Source: Alisma plantago-aquatica (taxonomy: Eukaryota; Streptophyta; Magnoliopsida; Alismatales; Alismataceae). From it: DNA of 64,000 nt. Of the stretch, positions 22,326 through 34,994 are shown piece by piece. Every line of letters starts with the position of its first letter. The first letter of the stretch is position 1. The position numbers were made by a program, and so were the translations under genes. Where the stretch lies: assembly GCA_963693085.1 (NCBI GenBank), contig OY856409.1, forward strand, positions 665,165,591 through 665,229,590. The letters run 5' to 3'. The notes below the pieces were generated by a model. The model was not told the DNA's origin and did not search any database. It saw nothing but the letters and a program-made list of their open reading frames with translations.

Positions 22326-24732
22326 AATGGATAAATCATGGATGTCTATTATAAAACACAACACCCAATTTTTATTACTAGTCTTAATCAGTTTATAAAA
22401 TTTATGGAGGAACATAGAAATGACTTGGAGATAGGTTCTATTATCCATGTAGGAATTGTAGTAACAACTTGAAAGTTGACATTATTGACCAAATCAAAAG
22501 TCATGTCATATGCAACTGGATTGTACATGTCTATATATAATGGTACTGGCATGGAGAATTACTACTATGAGATAAGTAGATGTCGATAGCAGTACTTGTG
22601 TTAGACAAGAAATTAACGATGATGATGTATATGTAAATGACTCGATACTGATAGACATGGTTGATGCGATGCTAGATAGTTGTGGGGTAAAGCACATCGA
22701 TCCACCATCCTTATTTAGAAACATTGTACGTGATGCTGAGAGACCGTTACACTTACATTGTACTAAGTTTACAAAGTTGATCCCTATGTTGAGATTATAT
22801 ACTCTGAAGGCTGACAACAGATGGAGAGACAAAAGATTCACGTCATTATTGTCTTTGTTGAAAGAAATTCTTCGTGAAGGCAATGAACTTCCAATATCAA
22901 GATTCAAATTAAAGAAAATGTTATTCCCAATAGGAATGGGGGTTAAGAAGATATATGCATGCCCGAATGACTGTGTGTTATTTCAAAAGGATTATATCTA
23001 TTTGGAAGATTGTCCAAAATGTGGGGCGTCAAGGAATATAATAATGACTTTGAGGAAGTCCAAAACTGGCTCTCCTACCAAGGTGATATGGTATCTACCT
23101 ATAATGCCACAATCTAAATGCTTGTTTGCCAAACCATGGATGCAAAGAATTTAAGGTGGCATGTAGAGGCAAAAAAGAATAATGATGGGATCCTCCGACA
23201 TGTGCTTTGATTCCCCATAGTGGAAGAAGATTGATTTATTATACCCTAAATTTGATGAAGAAGTCAAGAATATAAGACTTGCACTTTGTATTAATGGATG
23301 GAATCCATATGACACATTGAGCAACCAACATAGCACTTAGCCTGTTATGATTTTTATATACAATGTTCCTCCCTGATTTGTATGAAAAATAAGTACATCA
23401 TGTTGTCATTGTTGATATCATACCCTAAACAACCTAGCAATGATATCGATGTTTATCTTGAACCTTTAATTGATGACTTAAAGAAACTCTGGGGAGAAGG
23501 TGTGTTGATCTATGATGCTTCGCAAAGAGAGACATTTCTTTTGCATTCTATGTTTTTTTGCATACTTTCCAGGATATGAAATTTTTTCAAGATACAAGAT
23601 AAAAGCATGCCCTATAAGTGAGGAGAATATTGATTCAATATGACTAAAACATGGTGCAAGACTGCATATCTTGGTCATCAAAGGTTTCTTCCAATTTTTC
23701 ATAGTTACCAAAGGTTTCACAAAGTGTTAAATAGATTGATTGATGAACAAAGTGCCCCTAACCTATATCAGGGGAGGTTGTTTATGAAAGAGTAAAAATC
23801 TTTGCCAATGCATTTAGTAAGAGATCATAATCTACTATTCTTACACAGAGTGATAAATATTTATACAAGAAGAGGTCAATATTCTGGGATCTTCCTTATT
23901 GGAGTTCTTTGGTAGTTAGGCATCATATCGATGTCATGTGTGTTGAGAAAAATGTCTATGATAAAGTCATTGTTACTCTGTTGAATCTACCAGGTAACAC
24001 GAAAGATGGCATAAAATCTGCAATGGACCTATGTGAGATGGGAATTAGGAAATAATTAACAAAAGAAGTTAGTAGAGATTGAAAAACATATGTACCTCCT
24101 TCTTATTACATGTTGTATAGAAAGGAGAAGAAAAATTTTTGTGAGTGCTTTCTTAATGTTAAGGTACCATAGGGACACTCTTCCAATATCTATAGATTTT
24201 TAACAATGAAGGATCTAAAGTTGATAGGTCTTAAATCTCATGATTGTCACACTCTAGTGCAACAAATATTTCCCATGGAAATTCAATCTAAATTTTCGAA
24301 GAATGTAAGATTTGCAATCACCAGGCTCTGTTCCTTCTTGAACAGTCTATGTAACAAAGTTATTGATCTTGAAAATCTCAATAAATTGCAAAGATAAGTG
24401 GTTGGTACCTTGTGCTTGCTTGAAATGTATTTTCCTCCTTCATTCTTTGATATCATGGTACATCTTGTTGTCCCTTTGAATAGGGAAGTGAAAATGTGAG
24501 GACCATTTTCATACATTGGATGTATCCTTTTGAATGGTGCATGATATTTTTAAAGGTGGTGTTCGAAACTATTATCAGTCTGAAGGGAGTATTATTAAGA
24601 GTTATGTGGCCAAGGAGGTTATGTACTTTTGCAATGACTTTTTGAGTTATAATGAAGCTCATGTAAATGATAAGAATATCGAGGACTATTTCAGCAAAGG
24701 GACTTTAGGATCATGAGTGAAAGTAATCAGTC
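22326..24732 (+). pseudogene. tnp2: TNP2-type transposase of CACTA-2, N-terminal three quarters
   Basis: Start chosen at ATG 22326, because MDKSWM is the conserved beginning of the transposase-associated domain. A shifted frame then gives CRNCSNNLK. 22657-23154 is the largest intact piece and contains ACPNDCVLFQKDY and CPKCGASR, hallmarks of the TNP2 family. 23382-23579 contains NDIDVYLEPLIDDLKKLW, 24206-24397 contains GLKSHDCHTLVQQIFP, and 24534-24716 contains EGSIIKSYVAKEVMYFC. All are in the order of the family. Stops and frameshifts separate the pieces. A solo LTR cuts the gene after 24732. TNP2 would cut and join the element ends; this copy is inactive. Confidence 0.92.
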
Positions 24733-24737
24733 ATGAT
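24733..24737. repeat. Target site duplication CATGA (left) of the solo LTR
   Basis: catga before the LTR is repeated at 28166-28170 after it. Confidence 0.93.
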
Positions 24738-27700
24738 GTAACACCCTATTTTCCATATCACATGGGTGGAAGCATTTCACTCAATGTGGGTATAACAATA
24801 TGCTAATCATGCAAATAAAGTAAATGAAACACTTGCATTGATTTAAAATTGATTCATACGTAGTTCTTGATTACATAAAGCCTATATATCAAATCTAGTC
24901 TAGTTGATACTATGACTGAATATATCATGAACTATATCTAAACTTATGGATCGACTCAATAAATGGCACCCCACCAGGAAAAGCCTGAATATCTCCTAGT
25001 CTTGATTTCCCTTTTTGTCCTTCACTTGCTCCAAGTCTACAGACATCCCGTCCCTAGCCATGTAAAACAAACATCACATCAATAAGTGATATTTGACACT
25101 TTATATGACATAAAATAAATATAACTTGACATGGCATGTAATAACTTGACATAAACTTGAACATCATTTTTCTTAAGCATTCATGAATCATTAATGACAT
25201 GAAGAATTGAACATTAAGTATATGCATCTCTCTGTGAAACCCATTTAACAACACATGATTGGCATGAATGCCCATGATTTTTCCAAAAAGCCCATAATGA
25301 CCCCTTGAGGTACATGATTGGCTATAAAGCCCATAATTGGCATAAATGCTTGTGATTTGGCCAAAAGGCCTATAACAACCCCTTGCGGTCCATGATGGTG
25401 AGATCATATAAAAACTAATTTAATTTCATTTATCTTTACATTAACATTAACATTAACATGGTTTTTTAAAATTTAAAATGATGAATTGGAGAAGTAGATA
25501 TATGCCACCTCTCTTAATGCCCTATAGGAACCCATGATTACTAGGAAAGCCCATAATGCTAGTAAAGCCCATAATGACCTTTTGAGGTCCATAAATGAGG
25601 CACATATAAAAACTTATCCAATCCCTAAATCTTCATCATTAACTTAACTCTTGACTTAAACATTAACTTTTCTTAGTCTTAATGTTGAACATGATGGGAT
25701 TTATCCCTCTTAAACCATAATAGGGTTTCCCCTTCTCAAACATGATTCATCAAATCTTAATTCATATTCATAATCATAATTAGGGTCATATCATAGACTA
25801 TAAGTAAATAATAAATCAACCAATGATAATTATACATGATGCTTTCTTCAAAAGGCATTCATAATTTATGCAATCAAGTAATGTGCATAATAATAAATAC
25901 ACAGTCAAAAAACAAAATTACTTCTGCCAAATATGCATGGCCTGCTTATCTAGAGTAGCTTACCTTAAATTCAAGTCTTCTCACTTGATTGAACCCTTAA
26001 ACACATGTAATTTGATTAAAATCATAATATTTACTTAAGTTCATAATCATGAAACTCTAATTTCATTCATGGAACTATTAAAGGATTTGAATATGTAAAT
26101 TAACATTTAAAAGTAGACTAGATCGATAGAGAATCAAAAGAGTTTTTGAACATATATTTTTGCATATTTTTCTATGGTCAAAAGCAAAAGTTATGAATTT
26201 TATAATATGGACCAACCAGAGGTTAGGAAAATATAACGTGACATAGGTTTAAATTAAACATAAATCCGGTGTAAATAATGTGCAAAAAGACTAATAAAAC
26301 CTAGACATGCATTATGCTCGATCAAATCAGTGAGGGAAAAAGCGTCATTCAGACTTATATGTACCTCGTATCTAATAAAATCAAAAGCAAACAGTAAGAT
26401 CCCAAAATGCCCTTGAAACATTAATCGACTGATTTGAGGGTGAACAAGAAGCAAGGTAGTTTTACCCTTGCCATTGTTTTTTCCTTTCTCAATGCTCCAT
26501 GGCGTCGACGCCATAACTGGAGCTCCATTGCTCCAAAACTGGGCAGGGTATGCTATTCTTTAGGGAGAGAATACTTCCCCATTGTATTCCCAAGGAGGAG
26601 ACGCACCTAAGGAGCCTTGACTCGGGTAAAAGGGAGTACAGGAACCTGAGAGGTAGTCGACCATGGCGGGGCACATCATTGCAAGGAACTTCTACTTGAA
26701 AACCTAAGAGTAACAAGTTGTGATACGATCGCGAGACAATGATGTGAATCCGATCAAAGTCAAAGAAACATAAGTGAGGAAGAAAAGATCATTGTTTCCA
26801 AGCATTTGTTAGAAAACCAAAGAACAGGCGAAGATGTCAAAAGTGAGAAGTCGTAGCAACTGGGCAGAGACACACCCATATTGAACAATGGTAAAGGAAT
26901 CACGAAGGCATGGAAAGATCATCAATGAAGTCTATGTGGTCAGAGAGGCACTGGAGTGCCAGGGTGATAAGCACCAACAAGGTCCAAAATGTCATCCTAT
27001 AGGGTACACTCACTAGGGCTAACCCAGAGTGAGAAGGTGGTTGTGAAACATTGACTAGGTACTGAGGAAGCTTACATTGTGCTTAATTGAGTTGAGGGAG
27101 GTGGAGGTATCTGAGACTGGATTTTGATCACTGGAGATCAAGGGCGAGTGGTTGGAGCTTTTAGGGGTATGGGGATGAAATTGATGCCGATGCTTCTCAG
27201 GGTGGCATAAAATAGGAAGGAGGGGTACTAAGGAGGCGGCTGCGAGTGCGGTGTGAGAAAGTCGAAAGAGGTGTTTCATCCACAATTCACAAGGGGTGGA
27301 AAAATTAGGGCTTATTGGATTCATAACACCATCATGGATTCAATGAAGAAGAGTCCTCCAAATATGATCGAGAAAAGAGGGAGAATGGGGTCAAAAAATG
27401 CATCCTTGTGAAACACACCTTTGTCCCGTGAGAAATGTGGAGGTAGGGGACGATGAGTTGGCCATTGGATCAGGGGTTGATTAAACCCCAGTCATATGAT
27501 GGAATAGAAAGAAGGAGAAACAACAAAAGTAACACGTGATAGAGAATTAAATCCCATACTATAGGTGTATTGCATTGAATCCATTTTTAATTAAATTGTA
27601 TACAAATCTATATGGAAACTTGTATAATCACTTTGAAGGGTCAAGCATGGTCAAAATGAACCCAAATTTGGACCACATGTTCAATATAGCATCTAGACAC

Positions 27701-28165
27701 TTTCTATGTCCTTAGATTTCCATTTTTCTCTTATTTTATACATAATTTCTATAAATGTCATTTTACTTGGTTTTAATTCATTAAAATGTGTAATATTGTA
27801 TATTTTCCCCTTAATTCCTTTTCCTTGAGTAAAAACGAGGTAATAACTCATTGATAACTAATTCTATAATTTTTGAACTTCAAATCTCTTGTATTTCTGT
27901 TTTATTTCCTTTAAGCATCATTAATGATAAGAGAGAGCGAAAATGGAAAAAGGAAACTAATTGCATATCATCTTTGAATTAACTGAAATTCATAATGCAC
28001 ATATAAAAGGGGAAAAGTATTTTGAGTCAAAATTTTTTTCTCACTCCATTAACCTCCATGAAATTTTATTTCATGATCATTTTGCATCAAGGTCCTCAAC
28101 TATTTTTATTTAAGTAAGACTACATCCCAAGGCTTAAATTATTATTGAAATTTTGGGATGTTACA
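24738..28165 (-). mobile_element. Solo gypsy-type LTR (3428 bp) inside the transposase gene
   Basis: Begins TGTAACACCC and ends GGGATGTTACA, flanked by CATGA duplications. No internal region and no second LTR are present, so it is what remains after LTR-LTR recombination. Orientation is taken from a block at 25021-25062 whose reverse complement (catggctagggac...gatgtc) matches 60376-60420 in the plus-strand LTR-like stretch, near the LTR 3' end. A GC-rich leader zone (about 26450-27480) lies mid-LTR. Repeats of aagcccataatg type occur at 25260-25600. Open frames inside (25054-25407, 26254-26716, 27055-27324) are not genes. Confidence 0.88.
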
Positions 28166-28170
28166 CATGA
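28166..28170. repeat. Target site duplication CATGA (right) of the solo LTR
   Basis: Exact copy of 24733-24737. Confidence 0.93.
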
Positions 28171-28981
28171 TTTGTGAGAACAAGCAAACTTGTATATTTT
28201 ACACAACATCAATGAAGTGAGTATATATTCCACCAAACATACCAATTTTATCAAGACAAAATATCCTCGAGCCAATTCATTGTTGCTTGCTAGAGAGCAT
28301 AATATGACATTTATTATGTGGTTTGAAGATAAAATATTATGTCAACTATCTCAAAGACTAAATAATTTCATTGAAAATATCAAATGCCTTGCCTTTAAAC
28401 CAAAAAAGAATGTTATGTCTTATAAAGGGTTTGACATAAATGAATTTTCATATTACATAAAACATCAAGATGATAGGAGTGTTGTCCAAGACAGTGGGGT
28501 CACCCTTCAAGCGTCTTCACTGTATTTCTATAGTATGAAGGATAAGAATCCACCTGAAGCTAAAATGTCAAATTATAGTGTCCTTAAAGACATATTAGAG
28601 TTTGACTACATAGATTTCATAGTTTCAGTCTTTAGGTGTAATTGGGTTGATAACACCAATGGAGATGTGTTGGATGAATTGGGTTTCACGTTAGTGAATT
28701 TTGAAAAGATTGGTGAGAAGGGTGAACCATTCATAATGGCATCACAAACAAAAACATTATTTAATATCGATGATCTTGCAAATGAAAAATGGTTGGTTTT
28801 TCTTCATGGTAAAAGGAATTTCATTGCAGATCCTATAGATGAAGAAGAGTGGTATGACAAGTATGATGACTCCATCCCATTATCAGTTGGCTTGCTAACA
28901 CCAAATATCAAAGTTGGGACTAATTTATATGTGTGGAGATCACATAGAGGGAATGTGAATTTATACATGATCCCCATATAG
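28171..28981 (+). pseudogene. tnp2: TNP2-type transposase of CACTA-2, C-terminal part
   Basis: A 264-codon open stretch (28190-28981) continues the transposase after the solo LTR. The first part (YILHNINEV, then NMTFIMWFEDK) matches the region after the core of TNP2 proteins. The rest is a DUF4216-type domain: SGVTLQAS, then YSVLKDILEFDY, FRCNWVD, GFTLVNF and EPFIMASQT appear in family order. The stretch has no internal stop, unlike the N-terminal half. Ends at the TAG 28979-28981. Confidence 0.9.
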
Positions 28982-29307
28982 AGGCATGTTTTTTTATTTA
29001 TTTTTAAATATTAGATGTGCATTTTACATTCTTTATCACTTATATTTCATTGTTTGACTATTTTTCATATGATATTCTTTTGGATGGCATCTAACCATGC
29101 ATATGAAGGTCGTGATGATCATTATTGTGAGAATGAACACCGTGATTGTGACTGTGAGGATGACACTAGTCTAAGTTGTATTGTTTTATTACATAAATTT
29201 GTATTTTACAATGTCTATCTTGTTGTATTGTTGTATTGTTTTATCACATTTATAAGATATATATATATATTTTAGGACTTATATGTGTTTCTTGTTAGTT
29301 TTAGCAT

Positions 29308-30715
29308 GAGGACGTGTTCCCTGAGGATCTTGTTGTGCTTGTCGAGCAACATCTTCAACGTGCAAAAATAAGAGGCATCACCATGATGAACAAGTTAGTA
29401 AAGAAAAGGGATAAGAGACAAAAGATGGTCATTGAGTTTGATGATGCAGGAAATCCTATTGGGAAGAATCATAGTTCTTTTGTGTCATATCTAGGGGTTC
29501 TTACTTGTATAAAAATAAGATGTAACAGTAGAACTTTCACATAAAATAATCACGATAAGGAATACTTAATATGAAAGGAACTATGTGCATCATTTACAAT
29601 TATATTTTCAATGATATTTACAATTATGTTTTTAAGATTATTCCACTAAATATATGAACTTTTGCAGTGTATATTTTACCTGGGTGAAAAAACTACATTG
29701 TAACAAGGTGATGCAACAGTGTGGGAGGGTAATAAGGAATGGGATAAATCTGACAAGAGAATACATATGGAACATTGAGAAGAAGAAGAAGAAAAAGAAG
29801 TAAGGCACTAAGCAATGGAATTATCTTGACCCAAAGGTGTGGGAGGCATTTTTTGCTTCAAGAAAAACTATTGAATTCAAGGTATTCAACATCCTCATTT
29901 AGAATAGATTCTTATGAATTCATTGTATTACATATTTAATATATTTTTTGTACTAACCATGCTATAAGAGATTCTCAAAGAGAAAGGCCTTCAAATAATG
30001 TGCACAACCACAATATGGGTCTAGGTGGCTATGAAAAGCTTCACCAATATATAATGGAGGCATCTTCTTCTCAACATCCTAGTCCTGGGGCTGCTGAGTC
30101 CTCTACTACTCCTTCATCTATACCTCACTAGGATCCATGAATATCTGCAAGGCAAACTAAATCTAGAGAAATACCCAACCCCATAACCACTAAGGCGGTT
30201 GCAAAAATGGTAAAGTTCAACTCTCAGATCAATTACTATTGTGATAGTTATGTTTTATATTGACCATAATTGTTATGTTTTACTTACCAATTACTCTTGA
30301 TGATGATTAGTAGGAGCTCTATGAGAAAGGAAACAAGGCAAGTTCATCCCTTAGGGCACAATGGATGAATTGACGGTTGCTCTACGTAATCTAGAGTATC
30401 TTGGGCATGTTAGGGATGTTGGAGTTGATGTTGGTATACAGACCTTTTTTGGGACATCAGAGCATAAGTGCAAATCTATTCAGAAAGGAGCATTCTCAGA
30501 AGAGAAGTTGCAAGATATGATTGCAAAGGGAATGGAGGAAGCAATGAGACTCTATCATGCTTCTCATTTTGCTCCTCGGACAATACTTGTGGTGGCTCAC
30601 TCTTCATACCAGGTGGACCCCCCTAGGACAGAGGTGGTTGGGAGAAATCTTATATATCCACCATCTAGCACGTCCATTGTGAGTTTTTTAGAATTATATA
30701 GTGGTATTTCATATT
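29308..30715 (+). pseudogene. TNPA/Transposase_24-like ORF of CACTA-2
   Basis: Several exons or broken frames: 29314-29544 (ARIRG-type start, KKRDKRQKMVIEFDDAGNPIG, SYLGVL), a piece near 30020-30060 (NMGLGGYEKLHQ), and 30361-30715 (LEYLGHVRDVGVDVGIQTFFG). These are the characteristic blocks of the second CACTA protein, in the usual order. It is thought to bind subterminal repeats. A stretch of aagaagaaga (29775-29800) encodes a Lys run. Gaps between blocks have possible splice sites; whether the gene is spliced or broken cannot be settled here. Confidence 0.8.
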
Positions 30716-31080
30716 GATTTGTATTATATGTTTGAATTTAGGTATATGTATAACACTCTATTCAAATTTGAAGGGATTAAGGCCATGCCTTCTTTTATTA
30801 GAAGGATTCGTCATTAAACTGGGCACAACTTGCCAACATATTATAGGTGACATGATTCATGGTGCTTCTTTGCCCGTCGATGCGGTTTGTGTGATGCCAA
30901 GGCTTGTTTATGATGCTAGGAAGTAGACTGCACTACCATATCACCACCCTGAGCATGAGACGATAGGTGATGTAGAAGGTAGTGTGGTTGTGTGGTCCAA
31001 ATTGGGAGTTGTCTATACTGATGTTTGCTAAATTTACATTGCATTTGTAAATGTATATACATGACAATTGATATGAGAAT

Positions 31081-32364
31081 ATATATATGAAAGACATGGT
31101 CCCTAAAAAACCTCCTACAGCTCGTCCTCCACCTCCTCCTCAAGATATATGATTACCTGGTTGTCTTGCAAAGGACATGTTCGACTCGCTAGGTCCTAAT
31201 TGCAGGAGGTTGGCAGTATGGATAGGAAACTATGAAGAAGGTTCTCCTATGATGGTCACTATTAAGGAGGATGTTGTAGGTCAACCTGATGATACTAGTA
31301 TATTTTTGCAAGATGTTGTGGAGATGTTTACTTATGCTTGGTTGAATATATTTGTGGTAGAACTTTGGATATGGTGAGATCAATACCTCATTTTATATAT
31401 GTTGATCTATTTTCTTATATATTAAAGCATACATGATATACGTTTTGCAATTACTTACACATAGGGTGTGTACAGACTTCACACTACCTCATGTGGCATT
31501 TGTAGTTCCATCATTGATTAACCGTGTACATAAATACCCTATATTTGTTAGTGAATACTCCTCTACCATGTTTAAATGTTTCAGTGGTGCGGGAAAGAGT
31601 GTGATTATGGATCCTTTCAATTTTGAGTAAGTTTCAGTTACTTTACTTATATTTTTGACTTAAGAATTACATTTCATTGTGGATTTTGAATTTTCTTTTG
31701 TTTGATTTCTTTTCACTCAAGAATAATCATTGGGTGTTGTTGGTAATTGTCCCCATAATACTAACTGCATATTATCTAGATCCTAAGGGTGACAAAATAG
31801 GCAGTGGGGGACATAGAATGAAAAAGGATTTCTTCATGTGAGTAAATTTTTATATTTAAATATGTTAACATATATTATGACATGAGTATTTAGTAATGAA
31901 ATTCAATATCTTACACTAACATATAGGGATATAAAAGAATTCAAGAAGGATGGAGGAAAGGTGGACAAGAAAAAGAAAGTGATAAGTTGGTAAAATGTTG
32001 ATGTAGTTTTTATGACTCCAATGCATATTTATGTCAACTATGCTTACTTTTATTTATTAGTGTTTTGCATGCTGGTAAATGTTTGTGCCTTGTATAAGAC
32101 AATGGTTGGGCATGCAGATACTACATGATGCAGTATATGGACATGATTGTCATATATGGGGAACGAGACATCAACTGCATACATCATAAGTAAATAATCT
32201 TATTTGAAAATATGAAAATATCAAAAACTTCAACAATATCATTCTCTTTGCATCTGTTTGACATGAAAAAGCACTCTACGACAGAAGACCTAGTTGAGGT
32301 ACAAGAATAATGGGCAAAATCCTTCTTTAAGAAACTAAACTTTGAATTTGATTGGGATAAATAA
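31081..32364 (+). pseudogene. Ulp1-like (C48) cysteine protease region of CACTA-2
   Basis: A Pro-rich piece (31115-31140) leads into 31177-31377, then 31433-31630. The protease signature follows: NNHWVLLVI at 31722-31748 with the catalytic His (31728-31730), AYYLDPKG with the Asp (31779-31781), and ACRYYMMQYMDMI with the Cys codon at 32113-32115, in the frame of the expected CGYYVM block. The C-terminal piece DLVEVQE...WAKSFF (32290-32330) matches the family tail. The oxyanion-hole Gln is not evident. Intron-like AT-rich gaps separate the pieces. Ulp1-type domains are known passengers of plant CACTA and MULE elements and would process SUMO or related proteins. Confidence 0.75.
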
Positions 32365-32809
32365 TGAGTTTTGTAAACTTTAATGTCATTATTTGTATAT
32401 ACATGTGGTGGTTATGACTTCTTGCAACTCTAAATTTGATGTGAGTAAATTATTGGTGCATTTATGAATGATGAAAATATGCATGTGTGTGAATGTGAAG
32501 ATAAATGAATACAATGAGAATTGTATTTCTACATGTCATGAGAATTGAATTGGTTCTTATGTGAATGATGTATCATGTGTGTGAATGAATGTGAAGATGA
32601 ATGAATAAAATTGTATTTATACATGTGATTAGAATGGAAATGGAGAATGAATATTGTATGTGGGCAGATTGTGTGTTTGTTATTGTAGGTTTTGCAAGTT
32701 TGTTGGCTTGTTGTTAAGCTAAACACGGGATGGAACCTACATTTCTATTGAAATAAATGTTCTCAATATTATTGAATAGTTGGATAGTAGGTTTGTAGAC
32801 CTACAATTT
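32365..32809. other. Non-coding 3' part of CACTA-2
   Basis: TG-rich on the plus strand (gtgtgaatgtgaagatgaatgaat repeats near 32480-32620). No frame of interest and nothing else recognised. Confidence 0.5.
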
Positions 32810-33335
32810 AAAAAAAGTATAACTATGTCATCAGTTGAAATGAAAAAAAAACCAACATTATATCACTTAATCTTCAATTTTAATAAAGAAATTGACAATA
32901 TAGGATATCTAAAATGGCCATGCTGGGCAGCACGGTCATGCTACCAGTAGTATTTCGGCATCAGTTTAGGATAGAAAGTGACATCAATGAGACCTTTATT
33001 AGTTATAAATGTGACCTATTATGGAAGTATGATGTAGATTTTGGTAAAGAAACCGACAATATAGAATATCCAAAATGGCTATGCTCAACAAAAAGATCAT
33101 GCTATCAGTTGTATGTTGGTATTGTTTTATTGTAAAAATTGATGACTAAGATTCCTAATTATGTCAGTTTCATTAACCATATCAACCGACGTTGAATCTC
33201 TATCATTAGTTTATGCATCTCCAATAAACCGATGTTGTATACGCTTGACTGTAGTGTTGCCCACTTAGGTGTCTGTTCAAAACTGATGTTAGAGGGCTAT
33301 TTTAACTGACGCTAGAGGTAGTTTCTATACCATTG
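32810..33335. repeat. Right terminus and subterminal repeats of CACTA-2
   Basis: A unit gacaatataggatatc followed by aaaatggccatgct and catgctaccagt occurs at about 32892-32950 and again, diverged, at about 33053-33115. Shorter words (accgatgttgtata, aactgatgttaga, aactgacgctaga) follow up to the terminus. The terminal CAATG (minus strand) has lost the CACTA consensus. Confidence 0.7.
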
Positions 33336-34960
33336 GTTTGAGGACTTTTTATAAGATTGTGGTATTGTATCACAATGGACTCCACTTGGAACACCATAGA
33401 ATAATGGTGTAACAGAAAGAAGGAACACCACGTTACTAGATATGATGTGGTTGATGATGAGATCTAAGATGGAATCCATGTAACCAATAAGGTAGAAATG
33501 TTGGTTGATCCACCTAAAGGGGTATAACCCATAGGGTGCCAGTGGGTCTTCATGAAGAAGACTGACATGGATGGTAATGTATGAACCTATAAGGAAGATT
33601 GGTTGGAAAGGGTTTCAGACATGTTTAATGTGTTGACTATGAAGAAACCTTTATTTCTAGTTTCCATCGTTAAATGAATTAGGATCATTCTTACAATTGT
33701 AGCTTATTATGACTTATGAGATTTTGCAGATGGATGTTAAAACTGCATTCCATAATGGAAATCTTATTGAGGATGTGTACATGACACAACCTGAGGGTTT
33801 TATAAATCCAAAAGAATCCAATAAAGTTTGTAAACTACAAAGGTTAGTATACAGATCAAAGAGTTGGAATCTTTGATTTAATGAAATAGTCAAAGAGTTT
33901 GGCTTTAGTCAAAATGAAGATGAACCATGCATTTACAAGAAGGTTGGTATGAGGATGATTATATTCGTCATATTGTATGTAGATGACATTATACTAATGA
34001 GGAATGATATCCCTACCTTACAAAATGTAAAAATGTGGCTAGGCAGTGCATTCTCTATGAAGGACTTAGGCAAAACATCCTATATCTTAGGAATCAAGAT
34101 CTATTGAAATAGATCTAGAAGGCATCTTGCTAGAAGGCATCTTGGCCTAATCTAGAGCACATATATTGACAAGGTACTAAAATGGTTCATAATGGAAAAC
34201 TCAAAGAGTGGAAACTTACATATATCCCATGGTGTTAGTATCTCTTGAGCTCAATGTCCCAGTTCTTTTCAAGAAAGGGCACATATGAGTATGATTCCAT
34301 ATGCATCAACAATGGATCTATCATGTATTAAATGTTATGTACTCATCCTAATGTCTCATATTCTTTGAGAATGATGAGAATATATCAATCTGATCCCAAT
34401 GAAGGTCACTAGACTATTATGAAGAACATCCTTAAGTAATTGAGAAGAACCAAGTATCAATTTCTTTTCTATGGTGGCGATGAAGAGTTAATGGTAAAGG
34501 GTTACATTGACATAAGATTCCAAACTGATAAAGATGATTTTAGATCACAATCTAGATTTGTGTTTTGCCTCAATGATAGAGATATAAGCTGGAAGAGTTA
34601 CTAGAAAGAAATAGTTGCTAATTCTACAATAAAGGCTGGGTACATTGTTGCCTCTAATGAAGCAAATCAAGTTGTTTGGATCAAGAAGTTCATCACTAAA
34701 CTTAGGGTGGTTCCAAGTATCAATGATACAGTAGATTTGTATGTGAAAACAATGGCACTACTGCACAAGATAAGGAACCTAGATCACATCAGTGTCCCAA
34801 GCACATACAATGACATTTACATCTCATACTAGAAATTGTACAATGAGGAGATGTGAAGATTTGTAGAGTATGAACTGAAAGTAATGTTGTTGACCCCGTT
34901 GATAGAAACAATTTCCCAACAGAAGCATGAAGGTCATGTTAGATCACTTGGGATTGAATT
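33336..34960 (+). pseudogene. pol: Copia-A integrase C-terminus, reverse transcriptase and RNase H
   Basis: The integrase continues with GIVSQWTPPGTP and NGVTERRN (33357-33430), including the conserved Glu of ERRN. RT follows with KKTDMDGNV (33555-33580), MDVKTAF (33731-33751), VYMTQPEGF (33775-33800) and the catalytic YVDD at 33976-33987. RNase H-like blocks are at 34480-34720 (DISWKSY, ASNEANQVVWIKKF). Parts between integrase and RT are deleted (33470-33500), and many stops and frameshifts occur. Same family as the fragment at 63130-64000. Confidence 0.9.
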
Positions 34961-34981
34961 CATGGGTGATTGGCTCTAAAT

Positions 34982-34994
34982 GCAAGTGGGAGTC
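34982..34994 (+). other. Polypurine tract of copia-A
   Basis: gcaagtgggagtc directly before the 3' LTR, the usual copia form. Confidence 0.85.

Larger units (their letters stand above)
20204..33335 (+). mobile_element. CACTA-2: En/Spm transposon with TNP2, TNPA-like and Ulp1-like genes
   Basis: 13.1 kb including a nested 3.4-kb solo LTR, so about 9.7 kb originally. The left terminus starts CACTAGTACATTTCTGACC. The right terminus read on the minus strand is CAATGGTATAGAAACTACC, a decayed partner. Flanks carry a GTT duplication. Subterminal repeats lie at both ends (20204-20990, 32810-33335). Genes in order on the plus strand are a TNP2-type transposase (22326-28981, split), a TNPA/Transposase_24-like ORF (29308-30715) and a Ulp1-like cysteine protease domain (31081-32364). 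All contain stops. Confidence 0.9.

Noticed and set aside
22506..22907. 133-codon minus-strand frame
   Set aside because: Antisense to the TNP2 blocks, which match the family on the plus strand.
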